From Verrucomicrobium sp. (GTDB lineage: Bacteria > Verrucomicrobiota > Verrucomicrobiia > Methylacidiphilales > GAS474), in the NCBI GenBank assembly GCA_028283855.1, contig JAPWJX010000001.1, forward strand, positions 124,001 through 188,000: DNA of 64,000 bases, read 5' to 3'. This document shows positions 33,179 to 41,181 of this stretch, piece by piece. The notes beneath the pieces are model-generated. The model saw only the letters and a program-made list of their open reading frames with translations. It was not told the DNA's origin and did not search any database. Every line of letters starts with the position of its first letter. The stretch's first letter is position 1. The translations under genes were made by a program, and so were the position numbers.

Positions 33179-34828
33179 GTGCGTGTCGCCCGCCGGGAAT
33201 TCCTGAAGGTCTTGGGCGGGGCCTCGCTGGCGTCGCTCCTGCCCGCCGCCGCCTTCGCCCTGCCAGGGGAAAGCCGCAGGGCGCCTTTCCGCCGCCTTTA
33301 CAGCAGCGACACGACGAACATCCTCACCTGCGTCAGCCCGTGGCATGCGGAGGGCGCGCCGCTCGCCGCCCCGATGTTTGACGCGGTGGTGGATGAGGCC
33401 GCTGCCGCGGGGGCCGATGCCTTTCTCCTCCAACCCGGCCTGGGCTGGGTGCCCTGGTGGCCCAGCCGGGTGCTGCCGCTTTCCGAGCACGTCGCCTGGT
33501 TCCGCCAGCATTTCCATTTCCCGAAGGCGGACAATCCCTACCTCCGCTTCGTCCTGAACGGCGGCGACTTCGTGAAGCAGACGGTCGACCGCTGCCATGC
33601 CAAGGGGATGGCGGCGTTTATCAGCTACCGGCTGAACGACGCGCACGGGAAGGACAAGGCGGCGACGCCCTCTCCCGGTCATATCGATTCGCTCCCCCGC
33701 TTCTACGCCGACCATCCCGAATATCTCCTGGGCGCGCAACCCGCCGAAACCCAGGCCGCGTGGGCCAAGGACCTGCAGAATTGGGCGATCCCAGCCGTGC
33801 GCGACTTCAAGTTTGCCCTCATTCAGGAGCTCTGCCGCAATTACGACCTGGACGGCCTGGAACTCGACTTCGAGCGCGCTCCCTACTATTTCCGCCTGCG
33901 GGAGACCGATGCGGCGCAGCGGCGGCAGATCATGACCGAGTTCGTCGCCCGCGTCCGCCGCTGCCTGGACGAGACCGCCCGCCGGAGAGGGGGCCGCCGC
34001 CGCTGGCTCTCCGTCCGCGTCCCGGCCCTCCGCGTGCTGCACGATCCCATGGGCATCGACTGCGCGGCGATGGCTGCGGCGGGCGCCGACATGTTCGACC
34101 TCTCCACCTACGCGCACACGGAGCAGCGGAACGATTTGGCCGAGATCCGGCGGCAGGTCCCCGGCGCGGCGGTCTACCAGGAGATGACCCAGATCGCCTC
34201 CTTCAACAACCGCCCCACGGGCCGCTCCCAGCGGAGGATGACGCCGGAGATGTACGCCACCACCGCCCACCTGGCCTACGCGGGCGGGGCGGACGGGGTC
34301 GCGCTCTTCAACTTCCAGTATTACCGGGACTACCGGGATGCAGGTCAGCCCGCCGACCCGCCCTATACCGAGCCGCCCTTCCAGATCGTGCGCCCGCAGG
34401 GCGATCCCGCGCGCGTCGCGGAGTTCCCGCAGTTCTATTTCATCGGCCTCCCCTACAACAGCGACCCGCGCCGCCCCTACATCTTCCCGAAGGAGCCGAA
34501 GCTCGGCGAGCCCTTCACCGTGACGCTGGGGATGGCGCCGCCTGTCGGCGGCTGGAGGCGTTGCGGGCGGCTCCGCATCCAGGCGGAGCATCCCTTCGGC
34601 CCCGGGGAATGGGAGGCCCATCTCAACGGCACGCCCCTGACCTGGACGCCCGACGTGGCAGAACCCTATCCGTCCGTTTACCGCCAGCTTACCGGCACGC
34701 CGGAGGAGCACCGCGCCTGGCATGTCCCGGCGGCGCTGGCGCGGGAAGGGGAGAACCGGATCGACATCACGCTCAAGCACGGCGCGACGGCGAACCTGGT
34801 CTGGCTCGACCTCTCGATGCCGGATTAG
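33179..34828 (+). CDS. Tat-exported putative glycoside hydrolase-like protein
   Basis: About 549 aa. The N-terminus is a twin-arginine signal (RVARREFLKVLGGASLASLLPAAAFA written in parts: ARREFLK, then an Ala/Leu core), so the folded protein is exported. The body resembles a TIM-barrel hydrolase-like enzyme: AAAAGADAFLLQPGLGWVPW, DRCHAKGMAAFISYRLND, and LDGLELDFER near residue 230 with Asp and Glu placed like barrel-end catalytic acids, then ADGVALFNFQYYRDY. A C-terminal beta domain (about 430-549) looks like a carbohydrate-binding or sandwich module. I cannot name a GH family. The start is GTG 33179; GTG/ATG choices upstream to 33152 would overlap the small ORF. The gene probably belongs to the glycan block. 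Confidence 0.65.
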   Translation: MRVARREFLKVLGGASLASLLPAAAFALPGESRRAPFRRLYSSDTTNILTCVSPWHAEGAPLAAPMFDAVVDEAAAAGADAFLLQPGLGWVPWWPSRVLPLSEHVAWFRQHFHFPKADNPYLRFVLNGGDFVKQTVDRCHAKGMAAFISYRLNDAHGKDKAATPSPGHIDSLPRFYADHPEYLLGAQPAETQAAWAKDLQNWAIPAVRDFKFALIQELCRNYDLDGLELDFERAPYYFRLRETDAAQRRQIMTEFVARVRRCLDETARRRGGRRRWLSVRVPALRVLHDPMGIDCAAMAAAGADMFDLSTYAHTEQRNDLAEIRRQVPGAAVYQEMTQIASFNNRPTGRSQRRMTPEMYATTAHLAYAGGADGVALFNFQYYRDYRDAGQPADPPYTEPPFQIVRPQGDPARVAEFPQFYFIGLPYNSDPRRPYIFPKEPKLGEPFTVTLGMAPPVGGWRRCGRLRIQAEHPFGPGEWEAHLNGTPLTWTPDVAEPYPSVYRQLTGTPEEHRAWHVPAALAREGENRIDITLKHGATANLVWLDLSMPD

Positions 34829-37635
34829 ATGCCGCCCAGAACGGCGGCGCAGGGAAACGCGGCCAGCCATTCGGAAAGGCGGCCTCCCCGCACCGGCCGG
34901 CCGGTGAAGAGTTCCACTCCGTCCGTTTCTTCCCAGAGGAGCCGCGTTTCCCTCCATTTTTCGCCCACGGGCGGCAGGCCGACGTTCCCCGGCAGGCGGG
35001 GGACGGCGACGGTGAGGGTCTTTCCCTCCCACGCGCGGGTGAAGGCGACGACGTGTTCCGCCAGCGGCCCTTCCGCGAGGACGGGGCGGTATTCCCCCTG
35101 CTGGAACAGCGCGGGGAAGCGCCGCCGCAGTTGCAGGAGCGTGCGCGTCAGGTGGAGCTTGATGCCGCCGTCCTGCCAGCCGGACAGGAGGTCCTCCGGC
35201 GTCCGCCCCGCCAGGCCGGAGAGGAGGGCCTGCCGCGCGGCGAAGTCGATGGGGCGGCGGTTGTCGGGGTCGACGAGGCTGAAGTCCCACACCTCGTTTC
35301 CCTGGTAGATATCGGGCATGCCGGGGGCGGCCAGCTTCAGCGTGGTCTGAGCCAGGGAGTTGACCATGCCGTGCTCCGCCAAAAGGCGGGCTTCCGGCAG
35401 GAAGAGGGGGAGGAAGCGCCCGGCGGGGGCCAGGATGCGCTCGACGAAGTTTTCCACGGCGGCGAGCCACGCCTCGTTCGGGTAGACCCAGTTCGTGTTC
35501 ACCTTCGCCTCGGACACCGCCTTCCGCATGTAGCCTTTCATGCGGGAGACGAAGTCCGCGTCCGCCTCTTCCGCCCCTGGCGCCCACGCGCCCAGGAGGA
35601 CTTGGTAGAGGAGGTATTCCTCGTTCGCGTCGGGAGCCAGCCGCCCGTCGACGACGGTCTTGAAAGGCCGGTTGTGGGCCGACCAGGCCCCCAAAATTTC
35701 CCGCCACCGCCCGGGCCGCTCGGAAAGGGCGTAGAGGCGGGCGCGGACGTCCTCGCTCACCTTCGTGTCGTGGGTGGAGGTGGTGAGCATTCCCTGGGGC
35801 TCCTCCGCCAGCCGCCGCGCGTTGGCGGCGTGGAATTCCTCCACCGTGCCCGCGCCCAGGCGGCCGATCTCCCCGCCCACCTCGTTCAGGCCGAAGAAGC
35901 GGACGTAGACGTAAAAGGAAGTGTCCTCCACCGATTTCGCCATCACCGCGCCGGTGGCTTGCTGGAACTTCAGCGTCCAGTCGTCCGTCGTCTGCTTGCG
36001 CAGGCCGGCCAGCGGGTCCTCGTGATAGGCGCCGCGCAGCACCTCGTGGACGAAGTCGAAGGGAAGGGGATCCAGGCAGCGGTTGCGCCGCTTGGCCTCC
36101 TCGCAGGCCTCGCGCAGCACCTTCCCGTCGGCGGGGCCGGAGGGAAACCCCGGCTGCCGGTAGGTGCGGTAGACGGAAAGGCAGGCCATCGTCTCCCGCA
36201 CGGCCACGCGCAAGTCGTGCATCGTCAGGTCGCGCCAGCGGCGGTCGTATTCGATGATGCGGTCCAGACCGATGGCCAGGTTGCCGATGGCGTTGGCGAA
36301 GAGTTCCTCCAGGACGAAGCGCTTCTTCTCGTAAACCGTGTCCGCCGCGGTGGCCGTGATCCCGGTGAAGCGCTCGTAGGTCTCCGTGAGGTGGGGCGCG
36401 GCGGAGCCGTCCACCAGGACGTCGGCCAGCTGCGGGATGAACTCGTAGCCCGTCGCCCCGTGGATCGGCCAGACGGAGGGGAGTGTCTCTCCCGGAGCCA
36501 GGATCTTTTCAACCAGCGCGTAGAGAGGGCCGCCGCCCGGCGGCGTGCAGAGAGCCTGGAAGTCCTGAAGGTATTGGGTGGGATTCCAAAGCCCGTCGAT
36601 GTGGTCCAGGCGGACGCCCCGTACCAGCCCCTCCGCGATGAGGGAGGCCAGGAGCGCGTGCGTCGCGCGCATGACCTCCATCTCCTCCACGCGCAGGCCG
36701 ACGAGGGTGTCGATGGCGAAGAAGCGGCGGTAATTCGTCTCGTGCGCTCCGGTCTTCCAGAAGGCCAAGCGGTAGTTCTGGTCGTCCAGGAGCGCGTGGA
36801 GCCGGTCAAAGCTCCGCGCGTCGCCTGGGCGGCCATTGTAGTCCCGCAGCACCTCCTCCAGCGCGGCGGCCAGGGCCGGCTCCCCTTCCAGCAGGGCGGC
36901 CAGGGCCTCCTTCGCCAGCAGGAGGAGCCGCTCCCGCTCCTCGAACTCCTGCGGGGCGGGCGCCTCCCGGTCGGCGGGCTGGGGGAGGATTTGGAAGAGG
37001 CTCCGCGCGTGGTGGAGCCGCTCCTGGGCCGCGTTTTCCAGCGCGGGTTGGGCGGCGGTTTCCAGAGCCGTCAGAATTTGCGGGACGTGCTCCGGCCGGA
37101 CGGGAAAGCGCGGCCCCTCCCCATAGGCGACGGCAAAGCTCCCCTCCGCGTAAGTGAGGCGCAGCTCACCGTTTTCCAGCAGCCGCCCGTAGTAGTCCCC
37201 CAGCATCGGCACCAGGACCCGCTCCCGCAATTGCTGGTGGCGGGGATACCACTCGATGTCGAAATAATGGGCATAGCGGCTCTGGCGGCCGTTCTCCAAC
37301 ACGTCAAACCACCAGCGGTTCACCGCGCTGGCGATGCCCATGTGGTTCGGGACGAAATCGACCAGACAGCCCATGTCTCGTTCCTTCAAGTCCGCGGCCA
37401 GAGAGCGGAAACCCTCCTCGCCCCCCAACTCCGGGTTAAGAACGGCGGCGTCGCTCACATCGTAGCCGTGAAGGCTGCCGGGAACGGCCCGGGTGATCGG
37501 GGAGAGATAGCAATCGGAGACGCCCAGATCGTCCAGATACGGAATGAGCGCCTGCAGGGCCTTGAACGGGAAGTCCTTGTGAAGCTGGAATCGGTAAGTC
37601 GCGGTGGGGAGGTGGGAGGCGGTCTTTAAGGCCAT
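34825..37635 (-). CDS. treY: Malto-oligosyltrehalose synthase (TreY)
   Basis: A 936-aa GH13 enzyme that converts the reducing end of maltodextrin to an alpha,alpha-1,1-trehalose linkage. It starts PTATYRFQLHKDFPF with the diagnostic SDCYLSPITRAVPGSLHGYDV, DFVPNHMGI (GH13 region I), GVRLDHIDGLWNP (region II, catalytic Asp), the EDTSFYVYVRFFGLNEVGG segment typical of TreY, and STHDTKVSEDVRARL (region IV). TreZ, its usual partner for trehalose release, is not in the window. The ATG at 37635 fits the family start; the frame open to 38448 beyond it is antisense to the Pro-rich gene. Its stop overlaps the Tat-protein stop by 4 nt. Confidence 0.95.
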   Translation of the reverse strand: MALKTASHLPTATYRFQLHKDFPFKALQALIPYLDDLGVSDCYLSPITRAVPGSLHGYDVSDAAVLNPELGGEEGFRSLAADLKERDMGCLVDFVPNHMGIASAVNRWWFDVLENGRQSRYAHYFDIEWYPRHQQLRERVLVPMLGDYYGRLLENGELRLTYAEGSFAVAYGEGPRFPVRPEHVPQILTALETAAQPALENAAQERLHHARSLFQILPQPADREAPAPQEFEERERLLLLAKEALAALLEGEPALAAALEEVLRDYNGRPGDARSFDRLHALLDDQNYRLAFWKTGAHETNYRRFFAIDTLVGLRVEEMEVMRATHALLASLIAEGLVRGVRLDHIDGLWNPTQYLQDFQALCTPPGGGPLYALVEKILAPGETLPSVWPIHGATGYEFIPQLADVLVDGSAAPHLTETYERFTGITATAADTVYEKKRFVLEELFANAIGNLAIGLDRIIEYDRRWRDLTMHDLRVAVRETMACLSVYRTYRQPGFPSGPADGKVLREACEEAKRRNRCLDPLPFDFVHEVLRGAYHEDPLAGLRKQTTDDWTLKFQQATGAVMAKSVEDTSFYVYVRFFGLNEVGGEIGRLGAGTVEEFHAANARRLAEEPQGMLTTSTHDTKVSEDVRARLYALSERPGRWREILGAWSAHNRPFKTVVDGRLAPDANEEYLLYQVLLGAWAPGAEEADADFVSRMKGYMRKAVSEAKVNTNWVYPNEAWLAAVENFVERILAPAGRFLPLFLPEARLLAEHGMVNSLAQTTLKLAAPGMPDIYQGNEVWDFSLVDPDNRRPIDFAARQALLSGLAGRTPEDLLSGWQDGGIKLHLTRTLLQLRRRFPALFQQGEYRPVLAEGPLAEHVVAFTRAWEGKTLTVAVPRLPGNVGLPPVGEKWRETRLLWEETDGVELFTGRPVRGGRLSEWLAAFPCAAVLGGI

Positions 37636-37703
37636 GGAGTGCCGTAACCTCCGCCAGGAAAAAGCCCGCGTCAACTTGCCCCCCCCCAGGGCCAAATTAC
37701 CGT

Positions 37704-37732
37704 TTGCCATCCCCTCCGGCCTCCCATAAATT
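37704..37732 (+). promoter_or_regulatory. Candidate sigma-70 promoter for Pro-rich protein and thioredoxin
   Basis: TTGCCA (37704-37709), 17-bp spacer, TAAATT (37727-37732), about 33 nt before the ATG at 37766, with GAAAGG as a possible ribosome site between. It lies in the 130-nt gap divergent from treY. Confidence 0.45.
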
Positions 37733-37765
37733 GAATCTTCCTTCCACAGAAAGGCACTTCCCATC

Positions 37766-38503
37766 ATGGCCGATCTTCCCCCCCCCGACGAAACTCCCCA
37801 GATTCCCGACGACATCTTCGCCAACCTGGAACCGCTCGAGCCTGTGCCGCCTCGTCCGGCCGTCGTGGAAGGGGAATTCACCATCTCCCCCCCTCCGTCG
37901 AAGCTCCCGCTTCCGGCCGTGACCCCTCCCGCCGTCTCCGCGCCCTTGCCGCCCCCCCCCGGCGCGCCCAGCGCGCTTCCTTCCATCGGTGGCGCCCCGC
38001 TTCCGCCGGTCAATCCCTTGCCTCCCAAGGCGGGCGGCGCGCCCTTCGCCCCGCCCGCGCCTCCCATGGGCGGCGCGCCGGGCGGCTTCCGCCCCCCTCC
38101 GGGGCCGATCGCCAAAAACCCCCTGCCTCCCGATCCGGCCTCCTCCGCCAGCGCCTCCACCGCGGCCATTCCCGTGCCGCCGAAGGCCTCTTCCGGCGGA
38201 GCCCCCTTCAAGGCTCCCCTGGGCGGTTCCCCCCTCCATCCGTCGCTGCCCTCCGCCGCGCCGACGGCGGGCTCCATTCCCGCGCCCGCGCCGTTTGAGG
38301 CCGCCGCGCCGAAACCGGCCACTCCGTCGCCGGCCCCGGCGCCCGCTCCGGCCAAGCCCCTGCCCACTCCCGTCGCGCCCGTCGTCCAGGCCGCGCCTGC
38401 GGATGACAAGGGTGCCTTGGTCCTGGCGGGCGTCGCCGCCGCCGTCAACCTGGCGGCCGCCGCCTACATGGCGCTGACCTATCTGGGCATCCTCAGCTAC
38501 TAA
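37766..38503 (+). CDS. Proline-rich protein with C-terminal membrane anchor
   Basis: A 245-aa low-complexity protein. Residues 1-215 are dominated by Pro, Ala, Gly and Ser (for example PLPPPPGAPSALPS, GAPFAPPAPPMGGAPGGF), with an acidic start (MADLPPPDETPQIPDD). The only hydrophobic segment is at the very C-terminus (ALVLAGVAAAVNLAAAAYMALTYLGI, quoted across residues about 217-242), so it should be tail-anchored with a disordered cytoplasmic arm. A promoter-like sequence precedes it, and trxA follows after 20 nt, so co-transcription is likely. No family is recognised; bias alone could mislead homology searches. A scaffold or spacer role is speculative. Confidence 0.7.
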   Translation: MADLPPPDETPQIPDDIFANLEPLEPVPPRPAVVEGEFTISPPPSKLPLPAVTPPAVSAPLPPPPGAPSALPSIGGAPLPPVNPLPPKAGGAPFAPPAPPMGGAPGGFRPPPGPIAKNPLPPDPASSASASTAAIPVPPKASSGGAPFKAPLGGSPLHPSLPSAAPTAGSIPAPAPFEAAAPKPATPSPAPAPAPAKPLPTPVAPVVQAAPADDKGALVLAGVAAAVNLAAAAYMALTYLGILSY

Positions 38504-38523
38504 CCCGCAACTCCCCGAAATTT

Positions 38524-38853
38524 ATGGCAAGCGAACACGTCAAAACCGTTACGGCATCCGAATTCGATGCCGCCGTCCAATCCGCCCCCGTGGCCATCGT
38601 CGATTTCTGGGCCGAATGGTGCGGCCCGTGCAAGGCGCTGGCTCCCCTGCTGGACGAAATCGCCACCGAACAGGGCGGCAAAGTGAAGATCCTGAAAGTC
38701 AACGTCGACCAGGAAGGCCCCCTGGCTGCCAAGTACAACATCCAGTCGATCCCCACCCTCTATTTCTTCAAGAACGGCGAGCCTCAGGGCCAGCCGCAGG
38801 TCGGCCTCCTTTCCAAGAAGGCCCTCCTGGAAAAGATCGCCGCCGTCGCCTAA
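38524..38853 (+). CDS. trxA: Thioredoxin
   Basis: A 109-aa classical thioredoxin, the general cytoplasmic disulfide reductant. The active site WCGPC is present (VDFWAEWCGPCKALAPLLDE, residues about 26-45), with the cis-Pro loop SIPTLYFFKNG and a normal length. No signal peptide. It lies 20 nt after the proline-rich gene and ends in an intrinsic-terminator-like hairpin that includes its stop codon. The ATG follows CCCCGAAATTT without a clear Shine-Dalgarno sequence. Confidence 0.97.
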   Translation: MASEHVKTVTASEFDAAVQSAPVAIVDFWAEWCGPCKALAPLLDEIATEQGGKVKILKVNVDQEGPLAAKYNIQSIPTLYFFKNGEPQGQPQVGLLSKKALLEKIAAVA

Positions 38854-38875
38854 GCGGCGCGGCGGGCATCTTTTT
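38835..38875 (+). terminator. Imperfect intrinsic terminator overlapping the end of trxA
   Basis: Arms GAT..CCGCC-GTCGC and GCGGC..GGCGG..ATC fold around a CTAA loop that contains the stop codon, followed by TTTTT (38871-38875). It has small internal mismatches. Confidence 0.5.
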
Positions 38876-38877
38876 AG

Positions 38878-38906
38878 TTGCCTATTCGGGGCGGATCGTG
38901 CATCTT
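38878..38906 (+). promoter_or_regulatory. Weak candidate promoter for initiator tRNA
   Basis: TTGCCT (38878-38883), 17-bp spacer, CATCTT (38901-38906), 13 nt before the tRNA 5' end. It scores poorly at -10; position and the need for an independent promoter after the trxA terminator are the main support. Confidence 0.3.
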
Positions 38907-38919
38907 CGCCCCTCCTCAC

Positions 38920-38993
<74 letters not shown>

Positions 38994-39017
38994 CCCATTT
39001 CCGATCGTACGAAAAAA

Positions 39018-39047
39018 AGCCCGGCTTCCGCCGGGCTTTTTGTTTTT
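39018..39047. terminator. Bidirectional intrinsic terminator
   Basis: Perfect 8-bp stem AGCCCGGC-TTCC-GCCGGGCT followed by TTTTTGTTTTT and preceded by AAAAAAA, so it can stop both the tRNA-fMet transcript and the convergent cupin transcript, whose stop codon lies at 39047-39049. Confidence 0.9.
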
Positions 39048-39406
39048 CAGGATCCGGCCTGGAAGCCGGTGTCGGTCCCTTTCCGGAAGGTGACGTAGGC
39101 GCGTCGCCAGGGTTGGTCATCGACTAATTTCCAGGCGTGGCCGCTGCCGGCGGTGTCTTCGGCGATCAAAATTTCCCCCGCTCGCAGGGTGAAGGCCTCT
39201 CCCGTCCGCGTAACGAATTCGAGCGTCCCCGCCAACGTGATGACGTATTGGGTGGTGGGTGCGGGGTGCCAGTCCAGGGAGGAATGGGGCGGCGATTCCT
39301 CGACATGGATTGTCTCCACGGCGGCGGCGTGATGGAGCCGCACGCTGCCCCGGGAGACGTGGGAGTGGCCGTCGGGACCGGTGTGCAGCCGGTAGGCGCG
39401 GATCAT
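39047..39406 (-). CDS. Small cupin-domain protein
   Basis: A 119-aa single-domain cupin. Two conserved stretches are visible: HPAPTTQYVITLAGTLEFVTRTGE for motif 1 (with fewer His ligands than enzymatic cupins) and RAGEILIAEDTAGSGHAWK for motif 2, which ends in His. The weak ligand set makes metal catalysis uncertain; a sugar- or small-molecule-binding role is as likely. Its ATG overlaps the stop of the PoxB-like gene (ATGA), so it should be made together with it. Function unknown. Confidence 0.75.
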   Translation of the reverse strand: MIRAYRLHTGPDGHSHVSRGSVRLHHAAAVETIHVEESPPHSSLDWHPAPTTQYVITLAGTLEFVTRTGEAFTLRAGEILIAEDTAGSGHAWKLVDDQPWRRAYVTFRKGTDTGFQAGS

Positions 39407-41130
39407 CGCAGGAGGTTGGTGACGGCCAGGTCGATCACCTCGCTGCCCCGGCCGTTGAGGACGGCCTTGGCGGCCCAGAGGTTGAAGCCGATGGCCTGAC
39501 CCATTTGGACGGTGGGCGGCATGGAAAGCTCCAGCCGGTTCACCACCACGTCGACGAGGGCCGGGCCGTCATGGCGGAAGGCCGCGGCCAGGGCGGGCTT
39601 CAGGTCGGCGGGGTCCTCCACGCGTGCGGCGTGGAGTCCGGCGGCGCGCGCCAGCTCGGCGAAGTCTGGGTTGACCAGGGTGGTGCCGTTTTCCAGGACG
39701 CCCATGGCCTTCATCTCCAGCTCCACGAAGCCGAGGGCGCCGTTGTTGAAGAGGACGATCTTCACCGGCGCCTTCAATTGCCGCAGGGAGAGGAGGTCGC
39801 CCAGGAGCATGGCCAGGCCGCCGTCGCCGGAGAAGGTGACGACCTGCCGCCCGGGGAATTCGAGCTGGGCGCCGATGGCCTGGGGCAGGGCGTTGGCCAT
39901 GGAGCCGTGGTTGAAGGAGCCCAGGAGCCGGCGCCGGCCGTTCATGGTCAGGTAGCGGGCGGCCCAGACGGTGGGGGTGCCCACGTCGCAGGTGAAGACG
40001 GCGTCTTCGGCCGCCAGCTCATCCACCGTCTTGGCGACGAACTGCGGGTGGATCGGCTTGCTGCCGGGCTTGCCCACGGCCAGCTCGTCCTGGTCCTTGC
40101 GGACCTTCTCGTAGTCGCCGACGAAGCGGCGCAGGTGGGCGTCGTCTTCCTTCGCCGGGAGGCGGGGGAGGAGGGCAGAGAGGGTTTCCCGCACGTCGCC
40201 GATGAGGCCCAGGTCGATCCGCGTCCGGCGGCCCAGGTTTTCCCCGCGCCGGTCGACCTGGATGACGGTCGCCTTCTCCGGGTAGAACTGGGTGTAGGGG
40301 AAGTCGGTGCCCAGGAGGAGGACGGTGTCGGCCTCCTTGATGGCGTGGTAGCCGGAGGAGAAGCCGATCAGGCCGGTGAGGCCGACGTCGTAGGGGTTGT
40401 CGTACTGGATGTGCTCGCGGCCGCGCAGGGCGGTGACGATGGGGGCCTTGAGTTTTCCGGCCGTCTCCATCAGCTCGGCGTGGGCGCCCGCGCAACCGGC
40501 GCCGCCCAGGATGGTGACGCGCTTGGCGGGGTTCAGCAGCGCGGCCAGCTGGTCCAGCTCCGCGTCGGAGGGGCGCAGGACGGGCGCGGCGGGGCGCACG
40601 CTGGCGCTGGGGCGGCCGGGCTTCGGCGGGCCGCAGGGCGACGTCCCCGGGGATGGCGACGACGGAGACGCCCCGGTGGGCGAGGGCCGATTGGATGGCC
40701 GTCTCCAGCACGCGGGGCATCTGGGAGGCCTGGGAGATAAGCTCGCAGTAGTGGCTGCAGTTGCGGAAGAGCTGGTCGGGGTGGGTTTCCTGGAAGTAGT
40801 TGCTGCCGATCTCCGCGCTGGGAATCTGGGCGGCGATGGCCAGGACGGGGACGCGGCTGCGGTGGCAGTCGTAGAGGCCGTTGATGAGGTGCATGTTGCC
40901 CGGGCCGCAGCTGCCGGCGCAGACGGCCAGCTCGCCGGTGAGGTGGGCCTGGGCCCGGCGGCGAAGGCGGCGGTTTCCTCATGCCGGACGGGGATCCAGA
41001 CGATTTCCTTCCGCCGGCCGATCTCTTCCAGGAAGCCGTTGAGGGAATCGCCGACGACGCCGTAGACCCGCTTGACCCCGGCGGCGACCAGGGTGTCGAC
41101 CATCAATGCCGCGACGGTTTTTTTGCTCAT
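39403..41130 (-). CDS. poxB: PoxB-type pyruvate oxidase (quinone) with two compensating frameshifts
   Basis: A ThDP-dependent enzyme of the pyruvate:quinone oxidoreductase type, which oxidises pyruvate to acetate and CO2 at the membrane. The start is canonical ([29 protein letters not shown]), the FAD and ThDP domains are intact ([29 protein letters not shown] with ThDP/Mg motif; [13 protein letters not shown]). Residues about 59-171 of the single open frame read as Pro/Ser/Arg nonsense; the correct sequence ([55 protein letters not shown]) sits in another frame of the same strand. One base is missing near 40951-40957 and one is extra near 40605-40630. Sequencing error or a mutated gene are both possible. 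Confidence 0.85.
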   Translation of the reverse strand: MSKKTVAALMVDTLVAAGVKRVYGVVGDSLNGFLEEIGRRKEIVWIPVRHEETAAFAAGPRPTSPASWPSAPAAAARATCTSSTASTTATAAASPSWPSPPRFPARRSAATTSRKPTPTSSSATAATTASLSPRPPRCPACWRRPSNRPSPTGASPSSPSPGTSPCGPPKPGRPSASVRPAAPVLRPSDAELDQLAALLNPAKRVTILGGAGCAGAHAELMETAGKLKAPIVTALRGREHIQYDNPYDVGLTGLIGFSSGYHAIKEADTVLLLGTDFPYTQFYPEKATVIQVDRRGENLGRRTRIDLGLIGDVRETLSALLPRLPAKEDDAHLRRFVGDYEKVRKDQDELAVGKPGSKPIHPQFVAKTVDELAAEDAVFTCDVGTPTVWAARYLTMNGRRRLLGSFNHGSMANALPQAIGAQLEFPGRQVVTFSGDGGLAMLLGDLLSLRQLKAPVKIVLFNNGALGFVELEMKAMGVLENGTTLVNPDFAELARAAGLHAARVEDPADLKPALAAAFRHDGPALVDVVVNRLELSMPPTVQMGQAIGFNLWAAKAVLNGRGSEVIDLAVTNLLR

Positions 41131-41181
41131 AAAGTGGGTTTACCTTACGCCCAATCCGCCCCGAAGCAAAACAGGGGCCGG

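Noticed and set aside
34825-38448. 1207-aa TreY with a Gly-rich N-terminal extension
   Set aside because: The extension is the antisense of the proline-rich gene; TreY homology starts at ATG 37635 and a plus-strand promoter lies in between.
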